Origin: Gemmatimonadaceae bacterium
Lineage (GTDB): Bacteria; Gemmatimonadota; Gemmatimonadetes; Gemmatimonadales; Gemmatimonadaceae
Direction of reading: 5' to 3'
Assembly (NCBI GenBank): GCA_013361745.1
Contig: JABFXM010000221.1
Span: forward strand, 1-5,233
Length of the DNA: 5,233 nucleotides
Part shown: in pieces, positions 1-4,239 of the stretch
Layout of the letters: every line of letters begins with the position of its first letter
How positions within the stretch are numbered: the first letter of the stretch is position 1
The notes under the pieces: model-generated
What the model was told of the DNA's origin: nothing
The model's database searches: none
The model's input: only the letters and a program-made list of their open reading frames with translations
Position numbers and translations under genes: made by a program

Positions 1-786
1 CTGCACCGGCGTCGGAGTGAACTCCGCCTTCGGCGAGATCCCGGCGACGGTCCCCGTCGTCGTGAAGCGCTTGCCGTTCCCGCGGTCGACGTTGACCCGC
101 ACTGCCTGGCCGAGCCGGAGCGCGGAGAGCTGCGTCTCGCCGACGTAGGCGCGGAGGATGAGCGTGTCGAGCGCGGCGATCTTGTAGAGCGGCTGGCCCG
201 GCTGCACGAACTCCCCGGGCTCGGCGTACGTCGCGAGCACGGTGCCGCCGAGCGGGTTCGTGATGCGCGACTTGGCGATGCGCTCGGCGATCTGCGCGAC
301 GCGCGCCACCGCCGCGGCGACGTCGCCGCTCGCGCCGCGCGTCTGGGCGCGCATCGCCGCGGCCTGCTCGTCGAGCGCGTGCCAGTCGCGCTCCGCCTGG
401 TCGAGCTGTCGGGGGGGGATGATCTGCTTCTCGGCGAGCCCGCGCAGCCGCTCGTAGTCGCGCTTCGCCGCGTCGCGCTGCACCTCGAGCGCGTTCGCCT
501 GCCGCTCGACGGATGCGACGCGAGAAGATGTCGCCGCCTGCTGCGCGAGGAGCTGCGCCCGCTCGAGGGCGAGCGCGGTCGTGTCGACGAGTCCCACCGC
601 GGCGCCGGCGGCGAGCCGGTCGCCCTCGTTCACGTGCAGCGAGACGAGGCGGCCCGCCGCCTCCGCGGAGACCACGACCTCGGTAGTCTCGAAGTTCCCG
701 TACGCGTCGGGAGCGGGAGAGCGGTGACAGGCGGCGAGAACGAGGGCGCCGAGCAGCAGCGCGCGAATCGCGGGGCGAGCGGTCAT
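1..786 (-). CDS. HlyD-family efflux periplasmic adaptor lipoprotein (partial, C-terminus missing)
   Basis: This is a periplasmic membrane-fusion protein that would link an inner-membrane transporter to an outer-membrane channel. The 262 visible residues begin at the ATG overlapping the TetR stop codon, and the reading frame is open to the left edge. Residues 1-20 form a lipoprotein signal: positive residues near Met1, a Leu/Ala core, and a lipobox LAAC with Cys20 as the lipidation site. Residues about 35-68 are the first half of a lipoyl-like domain (AAGRLVSLHVNEGDRLAAG). Residues about 69-172 are charged and Ala/Gln-rich, fitting the coiled-coil hairpin. Residues about 173-205 are the second lipoyl half (EPGEFVQPGQPLYKI), and the beta-barrel starts after that. 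The end, ISPKAEFTPTPVQ, is typical of the YbhG type, which works with ABC transporters; ABC genes are therefore expected beyond the left edge (inference). A run of eight C in the coding strand lies at residues 123-125. The family is clear; the substrate is unknown. Confidence 0.9.
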   Translation of the reverse strand, partial: MTARPAIRALLLGALVLAACHRSPAPDAYGNFETTEVVVSAEAAGRLVSLHVNEGDRLAAGAAVGLVDTTALALERAQLLAQQAATSSRVASVERQANALEVQRDAAKRDYERLRGLAEKQIIPPRQLDQAERDWHALDEQAAAMRAQTRGASGDVAAAVARVAQIAERIAKSRITNPLGGTVLATYAEPGEFVQPGQPLYKIAALDTLILRAYVGETQLSALRLGQAVRVNVDRGNGKRFTTTGTVAGISPKAEFTPTPVQ

Positions 787-1469
787 GGCCTGAGCGCGTC
801 GAGGAAGAAGCTCGGCAGCTCTCCGCGGCGGCGCTCGACGAAGCGCGCGAACTCCTCCTCCTTCCAGCCGAACATCGTGTTCAGCATCGGACGCGCGGCG
901 AATGGGAAGATGCAGAGGGAGACGAGGTTGACGATGAACTGCTCGACGGCGATCGCGCGCATCTTCTTCGCCTTGACGCGCTCGTCGATCTGCTTCGCGA
1001 GGGTGCCGAAGATCGCGGGCCGGATTCGCTCCGGGTCGACACCGGCGAGCGCCTGGACGAGCTGCCCCGCGCGCTCCGGGTGGTGATTGAGCTCGCTGAG
1101 CAGATACCCCGGGAGGTGCGGGGCCGCGCGCAGCTCGTCGAGCTCGTGGTGGACGACGCGCGCCACCTTCTCCTCGAGGGAGAGGTCGGAAGCGAGGATC
1201 GCGACGACGGGCGGCAGCAGCCGCGTCGCCGCGCGCCGGAACACCGCCTCGGCGAGCCGCTCCTTCGAGCGGAAGTAGTAGTGGAGCAGGGCGTGGTTGA
1301 CCCCCGCCTCGGCGGCGATGTCCTGCATCCGCGCGCCTGCGGTCCCGCGGCGGAGGAAGACGCTGTTCGCCGCGTCGAGGATGCGCTGCTCCGTGTCCGC
1401 GTCCGCGGCCGGCGCGGCGGACTTCCTGCCCGCCGCGGCTCCGGTCGTGTTGCGTTTCTTGACAGCCAT
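783..1469 (-). CDS. TetR/AcrR-family transcriptional regulator
   Basis: This is a 228-residue DNA-binding repressor-type protein, probably the local regulator of the adaptor gene that follows. Residues 1-25 are a basic, Ala-rich tail. The TetR N-terminal domain spans about residues 26-73, with helix 1 (EQRILDAANSVFLRRG) and the helix-turn-helix (MQDIAAEAGVNHALLHYYF, then RSKERL), which match the family closely. The remaining ~150 residues are the helical ligand and dimerisation domain; LLSELNHHPE is a stretch seen in many efflux-linked TetR proteins. The stop codon overlaps the start of the HlyD-type gene as ATGA, so the two are co-transcribed and probably translationally coupled. A TetR regulator directly before a YbhG-type adaptor recalls CecR-YbhGFSR of Escherichia coli, though similarity to CecR itself was not established. 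No clear Shine-Dalgarno precedes the ATG; the start was chosen because it is the first ATG of the frame and leaves the whole domain intact. The ligand is unknown. Confidence 0.93.
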   Translation of the reverse strand: MAVKKRNTTGAAAGRKSAAPAADADTEQRILDAANSVFLRRGTAGARMQDIAAEAGVNHALLHYYFRSKERLAEAVFRRAATRLLPPVVAILASDLSLEEKVARVVHHELDELRAAPHLPGYLLSELNHHPERAGQLVQALAGVDPERIRPAIFGTLAKQIDERVKAKKMRAIAVEQFIVNLVSLCIFPFAARPMLNTMFGWKEEEFARFVERRRGELPSFFLDALRP

Positions 1470-1491
1470 GTTTGACAGGATTGTTAACGCG

Positions 1492-1520
1492 AATATGGCG
1501 CTTTACCAGCGGACGCGCAA
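1492..1520 (-). promoter_or_regulatory. Possible sigma70-type promoter for the TetR-adaptor operon
   Basis: Read on the minus strand, TTGCGC (1520-1515, 4/6 match to TTGACA) is followed after exactly 17 nt by CATATT (1497-1492, 4/6 match to TATAAT). Transcription would start near 1485, leaving a leader of only about 15 nt before the TetR ATG, which fits the absence of a Shine-Dalgarno site. This is a pattern match only, with moderate scores, although AT-rich hexamers are uncommon in this GC-rich window. Confidence 0.3.
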
Positions 1521-1551
1521 GCCGGGGAAACCCCACGCTTCACTCAGCCGG

Positions 1552-1573
1552 TTGAACAGAAGGCAGAAGGCGG
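1552..1573 (+). repeat. Extra degenerate copy of the hairpin-arm motif
   Basis: TTGAACAGAAGGCAGAAGGC at 1552-1571 resembles 1610-1630, where the same ten bases TTGAACAGAA are followed by TGCACGAAGGC. The right hairpin arm carries the same motif inverted (AACAGAAGGCACGAAGG on the minus strand). The motif therefore occurs three times within about 125 nt, two direct and one inverted, which suggests a composite or decayed repeat element. Confidence 0.6.
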
Positions 1574-1612
1574 GAGAGGATGACGGAAGCTCCTTCGGCT
1601 CTTGCTGCTTTG

Positions 1613-1675
1613 AACAGAATGCACGAAGGCACGAAGGGGTCTCGAGCAACCCTTCGTGCCTTCGTGCCTTCTGTT
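1613..1675. repeat. Long inverted repeat (26-bp stem, 11-nt loop)
   Basis: The left arm 1621-1638 (GCACGAAGGCACGAAGGG) and the right arm 1650-1667 are perfect reverse complements over 18 bp, with an 11-nt loop at 1639-1649. Past one T/C mismatch (1620/1668), another 7 bp pair (AACAGAA at 1613-1619 with TTCTGTT at 1669-1675). Each arm carries a tandem GCACGAAG unit. The hairpin lies between two divergent genes, so it has no upstream gene to terminate, and no T-run follows it on either strand. A REP-like or MITE-like dispersed palindrome is the best explanation (inference). Confidence 0.85.
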
Positions 1676-1805
1676 ATTCACAGCAAGCAAGCGACCCCCG
1701 GCACGAGCAATCCTTCGCCGTCCTTCGACATCAGATCTGGCTTCGGCGCACCGCTTGCGTTATGCTCGCGACGGTCCCCCTCGCGTCACCCAGTCGGTTC
1801 GCCGC

Positions 1806-2342
1806 ATGTCGCTTCGCACATTGTCTCCGCGCGCCCGCAGACAGCTCGTCGCGCCGCTCTCCGATACGGGGACCTTCCTCGGGATGACCATCGTCGTCCT
1901 CCTCGGCGATCTCGTCTCGAAGTCGATGGCGGTCGAGATGTGGTCGGGGCAGCGCTATCCGCTGCTCGGCGAGGCGGTGCGGATCGACGTCGTCCACAAC
2001 CAACTCGGCGCCTTCAGCACCTCGCTCGGGGCGTGGACCTGGCCGGTGAACGTGACGCTGACCGCGCTCGCCCTCCTCCTCACCTTCTCCGCCTGCCCCC
2101 GCCTCGCGCGCATCGACGGGCTCGCGCCCACCGCGCTCGGCCTCATCGCCGGCGGTGCGCTCGGCAACCTGACGAGCCTCGTCACCTCGCCGGGGGGCGT
2201 CCCGGATTTCCTCGCGATCGCCCACGGCTACGACGCCGCGCTCGTCCTCAACGTCGCCGACGTCGCCGCGTACCTCGGGCTCGCCTGCTGCGCCCGGCTC
2301 GCCTGGAGCATCGTGCGCGCCTCGCTCGCCCACCCGGGCTGA
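1806..2342 (+). CDS. lspA: Divergent lipoprotein signal peptidase (signal peptidase II, LspA family)
   Basis: This is a 178-residue inner-membrane protein of the family that cleaves signal peptides from lipidated prolipoproteins; usual family length is about 160-170. Membrane segments lie near residues 22-36, 81-97, 107-126 and 145-172. Motifs appear in family order: D35-LVSK39 for the helix 1 DxxxK, N65-QLGAFS for NxGAAFS, GGALGN121, then PDF with D134 and NVAD with D152. D134 and D152 match the catalytic aspartate pair of Pseudomonas aeruginosa LspA (D124, D143). The Asp-Arg that normally follows GNxx is Ser-Leu here (NLTSL), which is unusual. The start at 1806 was chosen because similarity begins soon after it, and the upstream extension of the same frame is Arg-rich, unlike the family. 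No Shine-Dalgarno is visible. The next gene on this strand encodes a lipoprotein, a possible substrate. It could be the only LspA of the genome or a specialised paralogue; the window cannot tell. Confidence 0.82.
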   Translation: MSLRTLSPRARRQLVAPLSDTGTFLGMTIVVLLGDLVSKSMAVEMWSGQRYPLLGEAVRIDVVHNQLGAFSTSLGAWTWPVNVTLTALALLLTFSACPRLARIDGLAPTALGLIAGGALGNLTSLVTSPGGVPDFLAIAHGYDAALVLNVADVAAYLGLACCARLAWSIVRASLAHPG

Positions 2343-2352
2343 GGGTGTGCCG

Positions 2353-2377
2353 CGACGCGCGCTCGCGCGTCGTTCTT
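2353..2377 (+). terminator. Possible intrinsic terminator after the LspA-like gene
   Basis: CGACGCGC (2353-2360) and GCGCGTCG (2365-2372) form a perfect 8-bp GC stem with a GCTC loop, beginning 10 nt past the stop codon and followed by TTCTT. The T-stretch is short and interrupted, and CGCG palindromes are easy to find in such GC-rich DNA, so this is tentative. If real, it would separate transcription of the hydrolase from the LspA-like gene. Confidence 0.35.
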
Positions 2378-2445
2378 GGTGACTGCCAGCGGCGCGAGCT
2401 CGCCGCCTGTACAGCTTCCAGAGTGACCTCGCCACTATCCGCTCC

Positions 2446-3285
2446 GTGAATCGCGTCCCGGGCACCCGCCGCCGCAACGTCCTGTGCATCCTCGCGCTGC
2501 TGTGCGCGGGGATGGTGACGGGGTGCAGCTGGCGCGTCGTGAACTGGCGCCCGAACCCGGAGGTCGCGCACTCGGAGCGGTCGTTCATGAGCGAGGGCGT
2601 GCGGATCACCGTCGAGCGGATGGCGCCCCTCCGCCCCGGACACTACCCGGCGGTGCTCGTCCTCAACCCGTCGAGCGGCACCGAGAGCAACGGCGGACGC
2701 TACATCCGCCGCTACGCCGACCAGTTCGCGCTCAACGGCTACGTCGCCTACGTCGTGCACTACTTCGACCGCACGGGCACCGAGGCGTCCAACGACGAGC
2801 TCGAGGACCGGGACTTTCCGATCTGGACGCGGACGCTGAGCGACGCGGTGACGTACGTGCAGCACGACAGCCTCGTCGACTCGACGCGTGTCGGCGTCTT
2901 CGGCTATTCGCTCGGCGCGTACATGGCGCTCGCCCTCGGCGCAGTGGACCGGCGCGTGAAGGCGCTCGTCGTGCTCGGCGGCGGCTTCTTCGACGCGCTC
3001 GCTCCGGCGGTGAAGCGCCTTCCGCCCACGCTGCTCCTCCACGGGAGCGACGACGACATCGTTCCCCTCCGCGAGGCACGCAAGGTGGACGCGACGCTGG
3101 CGCGGCTCGGCGTGGCGCACGAGCTGGTGGTCTATCCCGGCGAGGGCCACTCGCTCTCCGCGAAGACCGACCCGGACGTCGCGGCGCGCGGCATTCACTT
3201 CCTCGATCGGCACATGCGTGCGCCCTGGTGGCGTCGCTTCACGCCGACCCACACGGCGCCGGCGGGCACCACGCACGCGGACTGA
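2446..3285 (+). CDS. Dienelactone hydrolase-like alpha/beta hydrolase, predicted lipoprotein
   Basis: This is a 279-residue exported hydrolase. Residues 1-27 are a lipoprotein signal: RRR at 8-10, a hydrophobic core, and lipobox VTGC with Cys27. The GTG start at 2446 is needed to keep it, since the next in-frame Met falls inside the signal and no Shine-Dalgarno guides the choice. The mature part has the alpha/beta hydrolase order: a strand (YPAVLVLNPSSG) with the oxyanion region, nucleophile elbow GYSLG with Ser155, HGSDDDIVP with the probable acid Asp203, and PGEGHS with His235. The layout follows the dienelactone hydrolase family, but the nucleophile is Ser, not the Cys of true dienelactone hydrolases, so an esterase or peptidase-like activity is more likely; the substrate is unknown. 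The last ~25 residues (WWRRFTP onward) are a Pro/Thr/His-rich tail. The gene lies 103 nt after the LspA-like gene and converges on the next gene with a 4-nt gap. Confidence 0.85.
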   Translation: MNRVPGTRRRNVLCILALLCAGMVTGCSWRVVNWRPNPEVAHSERSFMSEGVRITVERMAPLRPGHYPAVLVLNPSSGTESNGGRYIRRYADQFALNGYVAYVVHYFDRTGTEASNDELEDRDFPIWTRTLSDAVTYVQHDSLVDSTRVGVFGYSLGAYMALALGAVDRRVKALVVLGGGFFDALAPAVKRLPPTLLLHGSDDDIVPLREARKVDATLARLGVAHELVVYPGEGHSLSAKTDPDVAARGIHFLDRHMRAPWWRRFTPTHTAPAGTTHAD

Positions 3286-3289
3286 CCGC

Positions 3290-3745
3290 TCAGAACCGCT
3301 CGCCCTTCGCCTCGCGCGCTCTGCTCCCGAGCGGTCGGATCCGCGACCACATGGCGTAAAAGAACAGCAGCAGCGCGCCGATCTGCGCGGCGCCGAAGAC
3401 GAGGATCGCGATCCGCAGCGCGAGCGCGCCGCTCGCCGTGCGCAGCAGCTCGCCGGTCACCCGCCCAGCCGTCCCGATGGTGAGCAGCCAGTACGCCCAC
3501 TCGACCAGCGCCGGCCGGTAGCGCGTGTCCTCCCTGTCGGGCCGCGGGAAGAGCCAGAGCGCGACACCGAGGATCATCATCATCACGAAGCCGACGAAGA
3601 TCGCGTGGGTGTGCGCGCTGATGACGTACGTCGACGGATAGCGATCGTACAGCTCGCGCCGCGCGATCATCCAGCCCCCGATGAGGAGCCCGAGGGCGAG
3701 GAAGGCGATCGCCGTCTTGATGTAGCGTCGAACGAGGGTGTACAT
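3290..3745 (-). CDS. Small heme-copper oxidase subunit I-like membrane protein
   Basis: This is a 151-residue inner-membrane protein with four predicted helices (about 9-27, 46-66, 80-100, 109-131) and a charged C-terminal tail. Segment 43-69 (SAHTHAIFVGFVMMMILG, then VALWLFPRP) resembles the helix of CcoN/NorB-type subunit I that carries a heme-ligating His, with H45 and H47 as candidate ligands. Full subunit I has about twelve helices and further His ligands for the heme-copper centre; these are absent, so it cannot be a complete oxidase or nitric oxide reductase. It may bind a heme, act in quinol or cytochrome electron transfer, or assist assembly of a heme enzyme (inference). It is the last gene of a minus-strand run, 10 nt after the CopD-like stop and downstream of a NirJ-like gene, which points to nitrogen-oxide respiration. 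No truncation is visible: the start ATG and stop are clear and the four helices are intact. Confidence 0.75.
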   Translation of the reverse strand: MYTLVRRYIKTAIAFLALGLLIGGWMIARRELYDRYPSTYVISAHTHAIFVGFVMMMILGVALWLFPRPDREDTRYRPALVEWAYWLLTIGTAGRVTGELLRTASGALALRIAILVFGAAQIGALLLFFYAMWSRIRPLGSRAREAKGERF

Positions 3746-3755
3746 GCGCGCGGGG

Positions 3756-4238
3756 TCAGCGGGAGAGCAGGATTCCCACCCCGGCCGCGATCAGTCCGAG
3801 CGCGAGCACCACGAGATGCGTCGCGAGGAAGAGCCGCGCGCGCCGCGTCGGCACCTGGACCTGCTGCAGGAGCGGGAGCGCGGTGAGAAAGACGACGATG
3901 AGCGCCGCGCCGAGCGCCAATTTCACCAGGAACAGGCGGTGATGAAAGACGCCCGTCGCCTGGCCCGCGCCGACGAAGCCGCGCAGCCAGCCGAGGGTGA
4001 GCCCGCTCGCGGCCAGCGCGATCACCGCGCCCCCGACGACGATCTTCAGTCGCGCCTTCACCGCGCCGAGGATGACGTACTTCGCCTTGCGCTCGACCGC
4101 CGACGCGCGCAGTGCGGGGCGGAGGATCAGCGGGTAATAGGCGACGGCGCCGAACCAGACGACGACGGCCCCGAGGTGCACGAGGACCGCCGCGCGGTAG
4201 AGCCAGAGGCGCGCCAGCGGAGAGAGGGCGGCCTCCAA
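3756..4238 (-). CDS. CopD-like four-helix membrane protein (TTG start)
   Basis: This is a 160-residue integral membrane protein with four helices (about 15-39, 63-83, 102-124, 135-158). Helix 1 has HLGAVVVWFGAVAYYPLI, the His-x6-Trp-x-Gly pattern typical of CopD and related DUF families, followed by a polar loop. His21, the His99-His100 pair before helix 3 and His141 in helix 4 are possible heme or copper ligands. CopD family members are linked to copper uptake or handling, but many short ones are uncharacterised, so the function is open. The frame has no ATG ahead of helix 1: the only usable start is TTG at 4238, one nt after the stop of the radical SAM gene (TGAGTTG). Translation is therefore probably coupled to that gene. 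GTG at residue 20 would remove part of helix 1 and is less likely. It sits between the NirJ-like gene and the oxidase-like gene in one apparent operon. Confidence 0.78.
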   Translation of the reverse strand: MEAALSPLARLWLYRAAVLVHLGAVVVWFGAVAYYPLILRPALRASAVERKAKYVILGAVKARLKIVVGGAVIALAASGLTLGWLRGFVGAGQATGVFHHRLFLVKLALGAALIVVFLTALPLLQQVQVPTRRARLFLATHLVVLALGLIAAGVGILLSR

Positions 4239-4239
4239 C

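Larger units (their letters stand above)
1470..1805. other. Intergenic region between divergent genes
   Basis: About 336 nt separate the TetR start from the LspA-like start. The left end holds the possible minus-strand promoter. The middle (1552-1675) holds AACAGAA/GCACGAAGG repeats and a long hairpin. The right part (1680-1805) shows only a TATGCT hexamer at 1761-1766 as a weak -10 candidate for the rightward gene, without a convincing -35. Open frames cross the region but have no recognisable protein features, and the LspA family similarity starts only after 1806. No RNA gene was recognised. Confidence 0.7.

Noticed and set aside
379..1475. Plus-strand open frames opposite the adaptor and TetR genes
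   Set aside because: They are charged, low-complexity translations antisense to two well-recognised genes.
1621..1667. Possible CRISPR-like short repeats
   Set aside because: The GCACGAAG units are adjacent and form one palindrome, without spacers of regular length.
1613..1675. Hairpin as an intrinsic terminator
   Set aside because: Both neighbours are transcribed away from it, and neither side has a T-run.
1656..1805. N-terminal extension of the LspA-like gene to an upstream ATG at 1656
   Set aside because: The extra 50 residues would be Arg/Pro/Ser-rich and partly encoded by the hairpin arm, unlike any LspA N-terminus, and the protein from 1806 already has family length.
1731..2609. Minus-strand open frame (about 292 codons) opposite the LspA-like gene
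   Set aside because: The product is Arg/Glu/Gly-rich with no membrane or enzyme motif, and the opposite strand carries ordered LspA motifs.
2248..3276. Long minus-strand open frame (about 342 codons) opposite the hydrolase
   Set aside because: Its translation is Arg/His/Ala-rich low-complexity sequence without domain motifs, while the plus strand has a lipobox and a full catalytic triad. It is a shadow typical of GC-rich DNA.
3286..3289. Terminator between the convergent hydrolase and oxidase-like genes
   Set aside because: The gap is only 4 nt and no convincing hairpin with a T-run was found on either strand nearby.
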